64,000 nt of DNA from Terramyces sp. JEL0728 (Eukaryota; Chytridiomycota; Chytridiomycetes; Rhizophydiales; Terramycetaceae). The stretch lies in assembly GCA_027603945.1 (NCBI GenBank), contig JADIIU010000017.1, forward strand, positions 62,001 through 126,000, given 5' to 3'. Positions 43,438 through 55,300 of the stretch are shown here, piece after piece. How positions within the stretch are numbered: the first letter of the stretch is position 1; each line of letters starts with the position of its first letter. The position numbers were made by a program, and so were the translations under genes. The notes under the pieces were generated by a model. It made no database searches. It saw only the letters and a program-made list of their open reading frames with translations, and was not told the origin of the DNA.

Positions 43438-44415
43438 ATGATCGGAATAAACAGCACGAATGTTGTAAAGAACTCTCTTGGAAACCAACCTTGGAAGCAA
43501 GTGACTTTGGGTATGGTTGTCGGATTGTTGTTTTGCGCATTGCTTATCCTTTCAACTGCTGTTTATAACAGAACGTATCTACCATTCAAAAGCAAACAGC
43601 TGCCCTACCTGGGGATTGGCTATTTGGCTAGTGTGTGCTATTCCTTATCCCTGTTGCAAATCTTTGAGATTGTCGATCAAACAGGATTTTGGGCAGACTG
43701 CAATTTTTGGTTCCTATGGATGCAGCTCGTCTTTGGATGTTCGTTAACGGCACTTGTTTTGGCATTTCGTATGCTCAGGCTCTACTTTATCATTGTCCTC
43801 GTTAAACCGGCGAAAGGCTTTTGGTTTTGGGCCAGGCTAGTCTCTGTTTACCTCCCAACCATTTTGTTGTCTGTCCTATCATCAATCTTTCCTGGGAAAT
43901 TTGAAAGTGCAGGCCCAATAGTCACAGCAGTGTCGATTGATGGAATACCTGGATGTACAGTACTTCCTTCTGCAACATGGTTCCTATATGCCTTATACAT
44001 TTCTGTCCTCCTCCAAATTGGATTTCTCTGGACATTAACGTTCTTGGTATCTAGAGTGAGAACAAGTTTCAACGAGTTCAAAGAAAATCTTTTGTTGAAC
44101 TCAATAGCTACGATACTATTTTTCCTATCATTTGGATTAGTTACGACTGGGGCATCATTCTATGTATGGGGGAAGATTGCTTTAGTCTTTTTAGGTACCA
44201 CCTATGCTTTCATCGCTGGAGTAGGTCCACTGTTATCGCCGCTACTAGGATTTGTGGTTGACAAAGATAGCTATCTAATTCAATTTAAACGAGGATTAAG
44301 GGATGAAAATTTACCTACTGGATTGGCATATAGTGTTGGCGACACAACATCCATCGGTCAATCAGTTAATAGCTTCCCGGTTACAGCAAAAACAACGAAC
44401 AAATCATTTGCCTAA
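43438..44415 (+). CDS. Seven-transmembrane receptor-like protein
   Basis: Single exon, 325 residues. Seven hydrophobic helices are well separated, starting VTLGMVVGLLFCALLILSTA (helix 1) and ending LVFLGTTYAFIAGVGPLLSP (helix 7), with a short extracellular N-terminus holding one NST glycosylation site. Helix 3 is followed by FRMLRLYFI, resembling a G-protein-contact region. The cytoplasmic tail of about 50 residues is Ser/Thr-rich. No RGS domain is attached. It may belong to fungal GPCR-like families, but no signature fixes the class. Confidence 0.65.
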   Translation: MIGINSTNVVKNSLGNQPWKQVTLGMVVGLLFCALLILSTAVYNRTYLPFKSKQLPYLGIGYLASVCYSLSLLQIFEIVDQTGFWADCNFWFLWMQLVFGCSLTALVLAFRMLRLYFIIVLVKPAKGFWFWARLVSVYLPTILLSVLSSIFPGKFESAGPIVTAVSIDGIPGCTVLPSATWFLYALYISVLLQIGFLWTLTFLVSRVRTSFNEFKENLLLNSIATILFFLSFGLVTTGASFYVWGKIALVFLGTTYAFIAGVGPLLSPLLGFVVDKDSYLIQFKRGLRDENLPTGLAYSVGDTTSIGQSVNSFPVTAKTTNKSFA

Positions 44416-46670
44416 ATAATAAACTGTTTTAATTTTAATATAATTCAAACAGGATTTCGAGAGATTATAGATACACTTTGTGCTGGATTAACAAATGGCA
44501 ACTGAAAATGAAATTGCTTTTTTAATAGGCAGTAGAACAAAGCCAAAGATTGCAGTTTATGCGTGATGCTACGAAAACCAACACCGCAAGTAGTTAAGTG
44601 ATTGACAAAAGTTGGAATATTGCTTATTTCAGTCAAATACTCCTATTTGAAAGTACTTATTTTTATTAGAAAATTAACCTTCATTTGATAATCAAGCAAT
44701 AACCAGATATGCAGTCATTCTCAAGAAAAGGCGAAGAAATTGTATCAAAATAATATTTATTACCAAATCTGTCAAATGTTTCAGATAACAATCAGCAACT
44801 TGCAATGCATGATACTTTTCATATTTATTAAAACTGCCGCGCACGATAGTAGTCTGACTGAATATTAGAACTACATTTTCAATAGATTGCGTTCGTGAAT
44901 GGAATTAATTTTGGAGATTGGAGTACACCTCATAATTAAAGGTTGTTGGATTTGAGATCTTGCTTCAGCAGCCAGATAGTTATCATTTGGTCCAATTTGT
45001 AAACAAATGTACCATTTTCCACACTGTACGATAGAAGGAAAATGTCTGACTGCTGATAATCAGAGTTTACCAACAAGAGTTTAAACTTTATTCTAAACAA
45101 ATCCTAAAGTTATAACATCACCAGAATGTACCAATATGTTGTACAGGTAGACTCTCATGGATTGTTGATTATAAAAGTTTTTAACACTTCAAGACTAAAC
45201 TCTGACTTTCTTGAACTAATAGCATGAGGGGATTGTCGGTGATTCAGTTCACTGCTTGTTAAAGGATCCGAAATATTATCTTGATATTAGCTCCACCAAC
45301 CTAGTGAATTAAAAAAAGGAAGCACAAAAGGGATAAACTTAGTTTATTGAAAGAAAGTCGCTGGTGTAAGACATATATGGAGACAAAACTCAGTCCAATC
45401 CTGGCAGCGAATATCACACCAGCCTTTTGAAGAATTTTATTTAAGTCTATGAAGAGAGATGTATTCTTTTATACCATAATAAGTAATTTATTGCACAAAG
45501 TATTCGCAACTTATATCTTGATTGCATGACTCAACGTAATCTTTTTCAGCAGTACTTTGTGGAGTTTTGAAGTCCTGCACATTTCGAATTAGACAACTTC
45601 AAATTAACCATTTTCGATTTCAACAGTTTCATTGCAGTGATTTAGTAGTAATCTAACGTCGATTAAGTTTGTCTTGAGCAAAGAATGTGGACGGCATAAG
45701 ATTGCTCGCTCGACATCCAATTTTGGAAATATTCTTCCGAATTGGTTTGGGTTAAATATACGATGAGTTTTGTTTAATTTTAAGTCAAGAATTATCGCTG
45801 CGCACAACTTTTACTGCCAATACTTTATTGAAGATGTAATGGTCTTTGGAATTTAAAATTAGGTTATCTAACCTTTTACTTGTAATAATTATGGAAGCAG
45901 CTTTATAAAATATTCAGAGTTTGAAAGGGAATCAAATGTGTTTGTAAATCCATGAATTTAGTTTATCTTCCAGCAGAAATCCATATCCATGCTTTGATCA
46001 ATGGCTGTCACATTTGCACTTTACCAAGTTTGATATCTTTTAGATGGAACCGAGCTGCTAAATCAAAATTTGGATGTGTTTCAGTGGAGTGGTATGTCCA
46101 ATGTTTAGATTATCCCTCTGATGACTTATTAGCACTTTGAAATCATGGCACAGGGCCACACTGCTTTGACTTTTGGGAGTAAACAATTAGTCTGGAATGT
46201 TTGAAATATTTAGTAGCGTGTGTGTTGCATAAATCCACTGTTGAACTAACTGAACAATTAGAGTAAATCTAGGGACAATAAAGGAATTAGTTTGTATTTT
46301 CATTAATACGCTAGATCTGAAATATATGTAGTTATATTACATTTTACTTTGAAGTAATAATAATCTGATCCCTGCAGTTTCCAATCAGTTAACAACAGGT
46401 AAGTGAGTTTGGACAACTTTGCTTAATGGTATTCTCAACAGCGATAGATTAATATAACCGAACTGGTGCTTGGAACCAATTTGAAATTACACTTACTGGA
46501 CTTCAACTTATAGGCCAGACCCTGTCCATGATTTTATTTTATATCCAAGACAGAATAATTTCGATATACCAAGCTCTCGGCTGCTTCGACCAGTCACAAC
46601 CTATTGATCAGCGAATAAGCAATTATTATCTAAAAACATTTTATTTAAACAGAGATTGAACTCGAGTGCC
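44416..46670. other. 2.25-kb AT-rich stretch without a supported gene
   Basis: This is by far the longest gene-poor segment in an otherwise dense window. Frames are short and broken. Two relic-like pieces stand out: an F-box-like frame at 45952-46140 (+) and a Leu-rich frame at 45604-45807 (-, ending KTNLIDVRLLLNHCNETVEI) that resembles leucine-rich repeat sequence. I found no tRNA, no terminal repeats and no transposase. Confidence 0.5.
45952..46140 (+). pseudogene. F-box-like fragment, probably a gene relic
   Basis: A 62-residue ATG-led frame in which LPAEIHIHALINGCHICTLP and SFRWNRAAKSKF resemble an F-box (helix, LPSL turn, basic helix). It ends in a stop and no leucine-rich repeats follow in frame. 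The intact F-box/LRR gene at 7255-9024 shows the family exists in this genome. The assignment is weak. Confidence 0.3.
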
Positions 46671-47782
46671 TTATGTTGAATTGCCCAGATTATCCTGAGC
46701 CGATTCATGAAGAACGCGTTCCAGCTCTTGTGGATCGTCATTGTTGGGGGCTTCTTGCATTGATCGTCTCATTGCCTCCATTATCATTAATTCTTCAATG
46801 TCGGCACCAAGGTAGCGATAGGCTTGGTTAAAGGAGACTTACCTTGGAGATAGGCAGCAGAAGGATCCTCAGAGCTTCTGGCATTTCTAGCCAATTCTCT
46901 GGCAATTCTATTATCGTTTTCACCATGTCTTTCGTACAAATTAGCAGCTAATCTATTGTTAGAGTGGATTACATTGCTGCATTGGCCAACTGGGCTTCAC
47001 TAGGTTAATCCAATATTACGTTAAAACTTGAATTTGTCTACGTCTGGCATGGTTAAGAGCTGCTCTTTGTTCTTCCAGTTGGCGTTTTCTTTCCATATCC
47101 TGTTTTCTTTGCTGCCAATCGGGACGAAGATCATCTAGCATAAGAGAACAAATAATTTAAGAATCAGAAATATAACCAATCCGCTCTAGTGACATACCTG
47201 ATGTTACTACAGTTGGATGTTGATGACTAATACTCTTTCGCCTGGTGCTACCATCGTCAGTGTATCTTTGTTTGAATCCAGTAGAGTGATATGCATTATA
47301 AACTACTCCAAAATGCGGCTGACAGCAATATGGACACTCTGCTGGATCAAATGTTGTTTCTGGTCTTTTTATTTGAAGGAAACAGTCTGTACATATCGGT
47401 TGATCACAGCATCTCGTATAATTGATATTTTTAGGATAATACTAATTGAGCAACAAACTACCAAGAAACAAATAGGACATTCTATTGGGTCTCTTTTCAA
47501 TTCCTCTAAACTGGTATTGCTTGCAGTATCGGATGCAGCTTTCTTGTGCTTTAAACTGGATAACGAGCCGGATTTCTGAGATATTGGCTGATTTTTCGTT
47601 GCAGTAAAGTCTTCAATGGAATCTACTCCGGGGTAAAATGGACTTAGCCGTCTGTTTAAAATGAACTTGTGTATTGCTTCCTTATCGTAGTCGTTCTTCA
47701 GTGGATATAGATTTCCGTACGGATTTAGTCTTCCGAAATCTACAAAGACCTCTTTCTCATCCTTGCTGTTTGAATGTCCCAT
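46671..47782 (-). CDS. SIP5: SIP5-like RING-type protein
   Basis: Complement of exons 46671..46822, 46843..46952, 46973..46999, 47020..47134, 47198..47441, 47462..47782; 322 residues. It matches the fungal Sip5 family: N-terminal MGHSNSKDE (a myristoylation-type start), then a RING-like double zinc site CPICFL...[16 protein letters not shown]...[11 protein letters not shown], and a helical C-terminus with [17 protein letters not shown] and UIM-like ([17 protein letters not shown]) segments. Yeast Sip5 is linked to the Snf1/Glc7 glucose pathway. Introns are 20, 63, 20, 20 and 20 nt; one exon is only 27 nt. The 63-nt intron is exceptional here. Confidence 0.85.
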
Positions 47783-47849
47783 TTCGAATTAAGGAAATTC
47801 GAGGCTTGAAATTCGTGGGATAAAATTCTGGTGGCTTTCTCTAATCACA

Positions 47850-48582
47850 ATGGCAGACTTTGGAGACTTTACAAATGCAGATTCAGATCCAACAGCAGAT
47901 TTTTTAGCTAGAGAGCAAGCTATTTTAGGGGCAGATGCAGCTTTATTTGGAAATCCCATGGAAACAACACCAGCAGCCCCAAAGCAATGGGAAACACCAA
48001 CCGATGACTTGTTATTTGGTGATACTCCCGCTGAACAACCCCTTATTGAGTCTAATCCATCTCCTGTAGATTTTGGAGCATTACAGCAACCAGTAGATTT
48101 TGGAACACCAATTAGTTTCCAACAAGATAGTCTCCAAGAAAGCGTAGCTCAATCTATTCCCGAGCCAGTGCAAGAAGTTCAGTCCCAAGCTCTATTAGAT
48201 TGGCAAGTGGAATTCGATAGGAAAGTCGTGGAAAGAGACGAAATGGCCAAAGACAAGCATGGTCGGATTTTGAACGAGGCAAAAGAAGCGCTGGACAGAT
48301 TTTATGCTGAATACAATGAAAAGAAGCAGAAATCAATCGCCAGAAACAAAGAATTGGAAAAGAATTTGATTGCTGCCAGGGACGACAATACCTCAGGAAC
48401 CGTGTGGGTACTTGCTGCTAATGTAGGAACGTGTATTGAAGCAGGTTGAAGGATCCCAAAAGAAGCAAGACAAGAAGGACGACAAGAAGAAGGAAAAAGT
48501 TGTCAAGGCCGATACCTCTCGCTTCAAGCAAGTTCTCGTTTCCTTGAAGAACGACAAGGATGCACCTGGAATCAAAGTCTAA
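47850..48582 (+). CDS. CLC1: Clathrin light chain
   Basis: Exons 47850..48407 and 48427..48582; 237 residues. It regulates clathrin triskelion assembly in coated vesicles. The N-terminus MADFGDFTNADSDPTADFLA has the acidic/aromatic pattern of the family, the central helix (about 110-185) binds the heavy chain, and the end WERVLKQVEGSQKK... DTSRFKQVLVSLKNDKDAPG is typical. The 19-nt intron falls exactly between Trp and Glu of the conserved WERV. Divergent from SIP5, with 67 nt between the start codons. Confidence 0.94.
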
Positions 48583-48586
48583 TAAA
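48581..48586 (+). terminator. AATAAA overlapping the clathrin light chain stop
   Basis: AATAAA shares two bases with the TAA stop (48580-48582); the ARP3 start codon follows 65 nt later. Confidence 0.55.
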
Positions 48587-48650
48587 TCACTATTTTTTAC
48601 TTGTTAAATTTCGTTCAAGGTGGCTGTTTCCTTTGCAATCTAATTCAGAA

Positions 48651-50050
48651 ATGACTTTGGGTTTACCGACGGTTGTTATCGACAATGGAACAGGGTAAGC
48701 CGACTACTAATAAGATATACAAAGATGGGTTACGCTGGGAACAACGATCCTCAGTACATCATTCCAACTGCAATCGCAACCAAAGAAGCGGCAAACAGGA
48801 CCGGAAATCAAGCTGGAGGGACTTCCAAAAAGGGAATTGAAGATTTGGACTATTTTATTGGAGATGAAGCATTGGCAAACTCTAAAACTTATGCTGTCAG
48901 CTACCCTGTCCGCCATGCTCAGGTTGAAAACTGGGATTTGATGGAAAAGTTTCATCAAGCGTGTATTTTTGAATATCTCAGATGCGAGCCTGAAGATCAT
49001 TGCTTCCTGTTGGTATTTGTCCTTTAAATCTAGACTGAAGCGCCTTTGAATGCACCTGAAAATCGTGAATATACGGCAGAGATCTTTTTCGAATCATTTG
49101 GTGTAAAAGGCTTATATATTGCAGTGCAAGCAGTCTTGGCTTTGGCCGCTTCTTGGACTTCGGGCAAAGGAGAACAAACACTTACCGGGACCGTCATTGA
49201 TTCTGGTGATGGTGTTACTCACGTTATCCCAGTGGTAATAGAATGCTAAAGCTAGGCTGACGGATACGTTATCGGATCCTCAATCAAGCATATTCCGATC
49301 GCTGGCAGAGATATCACCTATTTTGTACAGCAACTGCTGCGTGAAAGAGAAAATTCAATACCGCCTGAAGAATCTCTTGAAGTTGCAAAGAGAATCAAGG
49401 AAACCTATTCATATGTGTGCCCAGATATCGTAAAGGAATTCAGAAAGTATGAGCTTGAAGGAGATAAATGGATCAAAAGACATGAGTTCATCAATGCGTT
49501 AACCAAAAAAGTATATTATTTTAACACAGCCATACCATGTAGATGTTGGATTTGAGAGATTTTTGGGGCCAGAAATTTTCTTCAACCCCGAAATTGCCAG
49601 TTCAGATTTCCTTACTCCATTGCCTGATGTGGTAGATCAAGTAATTCAAAGCTGTCCTATTGATACTAGACGTGGGCTCTACAAAGTATTCTTTTTTAAT
49701 ATCAGCATATTGTATTATCCGGTGGGTCGACTATGTTCAAGGATTTTGCGCGTCGTTTGAATAGAGATATCAAAAAAATGGTCGATGCTAGACTTGCGCA
49801 TTCTCAGCAAGTATCCCAAGCGAATTTGTCTTCTGAAGCTCAAATTAAAGCTCGGCAAATAGATGTAAATGTCGTTTCTCACAGAAAGCAGCGTTACGCT
49901 GTATGGTTTGGTGGTTCATTGTTGGCAGATACGGTAATACAACATTAATTTTAGCCTGACTTTTACAGCTACTGCCACACCAAAGCACAGTATGAAGAAT
50001 ATGGACCAAGTATTGCCCGCTACAACAAAGTTTTTGGTTCCATTTTGTAA
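48651..50050 (+). CDS. ARP3: Actin-related protein 3 (Arp2/3 complex)
   Basis: Exons 48651..48694, 48715..49012, 49034..49234, 49256..49510, 49530..49685, 49706..49933, 49955..50050; 425 residues. It is a subunit of the Arp2/3 actin-branching complex. The nucleotide-binding motif [17 protein letters not shown] spans the first intron. [36 protein letters not shown] and [20 protein letters not shown] are diagnostic of Arp3 rather than actin. Six introns of 20, 21, 21, 19, 20 and 21 nt. It is probably functionally linked to coronin, SLA2 and clathrin light chain in this window. Confidence 0.96.
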
Positions 50051-50155
50051 CCAGCAATAAACCAATTTTAAATGCGATTTTGGCCCTAAAGATATCCGCC
50101 ATTCGTTTGTTAACAGACACTGCTGAATGGATACAAGTCACATTTAATCAATATA

Positions 50156-51052
50156 TTAGTGATCCACTTTGAGGGAGAAATCAATATGGGGAACACTCTG
50201 AGTAATGCTTCCAAAACTTAAAATGTCAACATTTGGCGACATGAACGGTGCAGCGTTAGTTAAAGTTAGCCCGCCAGACCCTTCAATCAAAAACCTATGG
50301 TTCCCTGCCCATTTCGATTTCAAATTCCCAGCACAAACATGAATCCCAGGACCATCGAAATTATCCAGCATAATAATATCAGCGCCAGCTAATATAGCCT
50401 CGTCTGCTTCTTCTTCGGATCTGCATTCGACTTCAATTTTCAATGCAAACCCGCCAACAGAACGAGCTTGCTTCACTGCATCTGTAATCGAACCAGTGGC
50501 CCAAATATGATTGTCTTTTAACATGATCATGGAAGATAAATCCATACGATGTTGATCAACTCCACCGACTAAACTTGCATATTTTTCAACAATTCTAAAT
50601 CCTGGAGTAGTTTTGCGAGTAGCAGCAATTACTCCATCCCATTTTTGTTCTTTCTTCAATTTCCACAGTGCCCTGGCTCTTGTTGCGATACCAGAAGCCC
50701 TTGCAAGCATGTTCAAAGCAGGTCTTTCCCCTAGTAATAATTTTCTTGCTGGTCCAGTAACTTTTGCTACTTTTAGCTTTCCAGTTGGACCTGGGTTGAA
50801 TTCCTCTCCTTCCTTCAAATACCATTCAACTCTATTATTATACAAAAGTTACTTGCAGCCAACTTGAGCAAATACCTCGTTGAAGAAGGGAACACCAGCT
50901 AGCACACCACTGGCTTTTCCAAATAAATAGGCGACCTTTTCATTGTCGCCTACGACAAAACCTCCATAATCAAAACTAGGAGTGTCTTCATCAAGCCATG
51001 AAGAGACTTGCTTTTTCCAGTTTGTTGGGAGTAAATGTTCCAAAGACGACAT
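50156..51052 (-). CDS. BNA6: Nicotinate-nucleotide pyrophosphorylase (quinolinate phosphoribosyltransferase)
   Basis: Complement of exons 50156..50831 and 50853..51052; 291 residues, standard for QPRTase. It converts quinolinate and PRPP to nicotinate mononucleotide in de novo NAD synthesis. Motifs: [10 protein letters not shown], the loop [29 protein letters not shown] with the KDNH motif, and IIMLDNF. The 21-nt intron lies just before VEWYLKEGE and splits a Lys codon. Its presence argues that the organism can make NAD from tryptophan or takes up quinolinate, unlike reduced intracellular parasites. Confidence 0.95.
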
Positions 51053-51197
51053 TTAAATTTGAATCAGAAAAAATTAAAGTGTTTCGAAAATGAAGCTTTC
51101 AATCTGCAGATAGTCATCAACCCTCTGAATTAACAGAGAGGGAACACAGTCTACCTGCTTCCGCCATGTATTAAATTTAACCAAAGGGCGATTAATC

Positions 51198-51319
51198 TGG
51201 TGCAGAAATATCTTGCGGGTTCATTTAAAGATCGTGAGGTGATGACTAACAGTCGGCCATGCTAAGGTATGTCGGCCGGTGGTGATGATGGGGAAAATGT
51301 TTGGTAAATTTCTGCACCA
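51198..51319. repeat. 122-nt segment bounded by a perfect 12-bp inverted repeat
   Basis: TGGTGCAGAAAT at 51198-51209 pairs with ATTTCTGCACCA at 51308-51319, ending two bases before the quinone-oxidoreductase start codon. The interior contains TGATGA-type boxes near 51240 and 51286. It could be a 5'UTR hairpin or a small structured RNA; nothing proves either. Confidence 0.4.
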
Positions 51320-51321
51320 AA

Positions 51322-52360
51322 ATGAAAGGAATTGCAATTTCTTCATACGTCAAAGTAGTTAGTAGCTAAATTAGTCTGTCAGCGAGCTTCAAATTTCAGA
51401 ATTACCAAATCCCAAGTTGGACGGAAAGAAGGATCAGTTAGTGATTAAAGTAGTAGCTTCAGCAGCCAATTTCTTTGATATACTTCAAGTGCAAGGAAAA
51501 TATCAGACCCAGCCTCCATTCCCATGGATTGCTGGATATGAATTTGCAGGAATTGTAACTGAATCTACTTCGCCTGGATTTAATGTTGGCGATCGTGTAT
51601 TTGGTGGATCTCAAGGAGCCTATGGGGAATACGTCAAAGTTAATGTCAAGACCAACCCCGTCTTACACATCCCTGACGGTTTGTCGTTTGAAGAGGCTTC
51701 AACTCTATATATAACCGCACCCACTAGTTATCTTGCTATTTTTGAACGAGGAAAAGTACAAAAAGGAGAAACCGTCTTGGTTCATGCAGGTGCTGGCGGT
51801 GTTGGGTATTTATTTGTTAAATTAGCTTAATGGCGGTGCAAATGGCAAGGGCTGCTGGTGCGTTTGTTATCGCAACTGCATCTACTCCAGAAAAGTTGGA
51901 AATCTGCAAGAAATTCGGTGCTGATGTTGGAATTAATTACAAGGACAAGGATTGGATTCAACAAGTCAAGAAAATCACAAAAGGAAAGGGATGTGATGTA
52001 ATTTACGACCCTGTTGGACTGGTTGACCAATCTTTAAAAATCATTGCTTTCAATGGTAGAATCCTTATTGTTGGATTTGCAGGAGGTGCTATCGAAAAAA
52101 TTGCCATGAACAAATTATTGTTGAAGCAATGCTCGGTAGTTGGGGTCTTTTGGGGAGGCACTACTATTAGCGACGCAAAAACTGTGCCAAAGGTATGGCA
52201 TGGAATTTTAAACCTCATAGCCGAAGGAAAGCTTAAAGCCACTGTATTTGAAAAGATTTATCACGGAATAGACACCGTCCCTTCGGCTTTGGAAGCTTTA
52301 GGCAACAGGGAAACTTGGGGTAAAGTGGTGATCAGAATGAACACTGGATCGAAATACTAA
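51322..52360 (+). CDS. Zinc-independent MDR quinone oxidoreductase-like protein
   Basis: Exons 51322..51354, 51375..51805, 51826..52360; 332 residues. It belongs to the NADPH:quinone oxidoreductase branch of medium-chain dehydrogenases. The catalytic domain has PFPWIAGYEFAGIV and GDRVFGGSQGAYGEYV without zinc-binding cysteines. The nucleotide-binding fold is restored by a 20-nt intron in the GAGGVGLMAVQMARAAGA segment. The first exon is only 33 nt. Substrate unknown; quinone or enone reduction is the family activity. Confidence 0.9.
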
Positions 52361-52373
52361 AAAACATGCATTT

Positions 52374-55300
52374 TTATTTTGAAACTTCACTTTGACTTCC
52401 TTCTTCTGTTCCAGATTCACTGACGCTTCCCACATCGCTGTCGACTGGCCGTGCAGCTGTTTTAGACCGATCCTCTTCACTTTCTTCAGATTCATCGCCA
52501 GTTTCAGATTCGTCGTCGCTTATACTACCTTCGGATTCTTCACTAACACTGCCTTCACCATCTTCAGACTCTTCGCTAACACTTCCTTCGTCGCTGTCAG
52601 TTTGCTTAGCCTGTTTCTTCTTACTTGATCTATTCCCTGGTTTTACATTCTTTTGAGGATAAACTGGCTGTGTTGGCATCACTCCCAAGTAAGGTCTGGA
52701 TATTGGATTAATCGATTCAAATGCCGGAGTTGGGGCTCTGTGATCTTTTAAACCAAGCGGTTCGTCTGCAGAATCATCTGAAACCGACCCATTCGAGTCA
52801 GTTTCTTCTTTGGAACTGGATGTGGTGAGGGAGGTATCTGTTGCGGACTCTGAGCCGGTGTTGCTGGTATAATCTGTTGATACCGATTTAGGTTTTGGGA
52901 AACGAGGCTGTTCGTCGTCACTTTCTTCCGAGCCGGATTCTGAAACGCTCCCCAAACTAGATCTAGTTTCCTCTGTCCCGCTGTGATCGTCGCCATCGTC
53001 CTGGTTACTTTCTGTCCCGCTGGTAGCTTTCGATCTTGCTTCAGAGCTTTGCGCATCAGATTCCGAAGAGCTAAGATAGGCAGAAGAAGCAGTCGAGGAT
53101 CCACCAGTTTTCCAATTAATATTTGGCAACGAAAATGGATTGGCGTTTGCCCCTGGGGATACAGATCTGCGGTTTTCGTATGTGTTTGTAGGAACTGCCA
53201 AGTTTTGGACTGGATGATGAAGTTGATCTACCAATGTGCTCATTTGTGAGATATAATTCAACATTGTTTGAATCAACATTGGATTTGGCTGCCTAGCTGA
53301 CCCTTGCAGCAGTTGCGTCATTTGATCCAGAATAGGAGCCACTTTTCCAGCAAATACAGTGATATCTGTTTGCGTTTGAGTCCTAATATTACTTTATGCT
53401 TACGGAGGCGGTTGGATATAACCAACAAATCCAGGAACCATCCCTCCGCCAGGGACCATTCCCGGCGCTGGCCCTAATCCAGTCAACAGTTGTCCGGTCG
53501 GATTAGCACCGTGTTTACGGAACATTTCTCTTTCTTGTTGACGCCTGTCCATTTCAGCAAATAATCCATCGTGTAATTTTGGTTTTTCATCGGTAAAATT
53601 GTAATCCACCAGAATTTCTCCAGCAGTGTTTTTTTTCTTGTACATTTCCTTTTCCTGCTTGATCCTGCTCATTTCAGCCATCAAGCCAGCGTGTAAATCG
53701 GGTTTCTTTTGAACTATTGTGTGATCTTGCATATTTGCAGAGCTTATTTGCATATTTTGGATTCCAATAAGTGCGCCGCCAGCATGTTTCTTCAGCTCTT
53801 TTTCTCGCTGTCTCCTATCAACCTGTCCCAACAAACCTATTTCATGATGCATCTTGTCATGCGGATCATGAACTGTACCCAGTAACGGACCAGCCAAAAA
53901 CTCTTTCTTCCCCACACCTTGATTAATTCTTTGCACCAAAGAATTCTCATTAAACAGCTCTTCAACTCTTTCAGGCTCTATCTGTCTGCCTTTTGCGCTC
54001 AGCTGAAATCAGCAATAATTACCATAAGATTTACATCCTGCTTGGCATTTGACACTCCGCTGATAAATGGACCAGACTGGGTAGGTCTATTGGTTGGAAT
54101 TGTATTTTGCGCCAGCAAAGAGTTGTTTTGGATATTGGAAGTTTTTGCTCCTGCAGTAACAAAAGGTCCTCCACCAAGTGGCAGTTTAGAGTTCTGCGCA
54201 GGTCTAGCAAGCAAAGAGTTTTGGGTAATATTGGACGCTTTTGCATTGTTACCGATATCAAACAACGGTCCACTTGCGGGTATTTTTGCAGAGAGGGGGT
54301 TAGATTGTGCCAATAGTGAATTTTCGGCAATATTAGTCCCGGTTTTGGGAAGACCGCCAATTAATGGGCCTCCAGTGTATTTTGATTGCATGACTTGAGC
54401 TTGGGCCAACAGTGTGTTTTGCTACATTAAAATAAGTGTACCGGAATACTGTCAGTTTTTGTGTTATTGACACTATCAAACAACGGCCCTGAGCTAACAC
54501 CTTTCTGTGCTCTGCCTTGTTGCACAGATAACAGCGAATTTTGCGCAATTTCATTCTTGGCTTGAGGTAATGCACCAACTAATGGACCATATGCGCTTGT
54601 ACGTTGATTGAACCCTTGATTCTGCCCCAAAAGAGAATTTTCCTACGATTATTATATACTCACAGCTATTAGAGCATCAGGTTTTGCAGGTGCAACATTG
54701 TTTAAGAATGGACCTGCACCAGAAACAGTGTTTCTATTCGATTTATCTTGTCCCAAAAGGGAAGATTGCTAGATTAATGGCGCATTACATTAATTGGTGC
54801 ATTCGGATCATTCAGGTTCAAGTTATCCAGTAATGGCCCTGTGGTAGGATTCTTGGATAGTGGCCCAAGTACTTGAGCAAGAAGGGAATTTTCTTGAATA
54901 ACAGAGTCTTGCTTGTTGCCATCCAAAAAGTTGCCGCCTAACTGCAAAGAAGCACCTGTCTGCTGTTGACCCAAAAGTGAATTTTGCTAGAATTAGAAAA
55001 AGCTACTCCAATAACATCAGCTTCTTTTGTATTTGAAACATTAAATAATGGCCCACTAGCAACATTTCTAACTTGAGAAGTTCTTTGCTGCCTATCAAGC
55101 AAAGAATTTTCCCCAAATTGAGCTGGTGCTTTTTGATCGTCAAAGTTTAGGGACGTATGCCTTTCCTTCTTTTCTACTTCTTTTGAAGGAGGGAGGATAT
55201 TTCCAAATAACGGACCAGCAGGCCGCTTGACTTGTTCTTTTTCAGCCATTCTTGCCAAAAGAGAATTTTTACCGTAAACTGCAAAATCGTCTTTCTTTCT

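Noticed and set aside
44416..46670. tRNA or snRNA genes in the long gap and other intergenic spaces
   Set aside because: No A-box/B-box pair, cloverleaf or conserved snRNA core could be recognised by eye; a covariance-model scan would be decisive.
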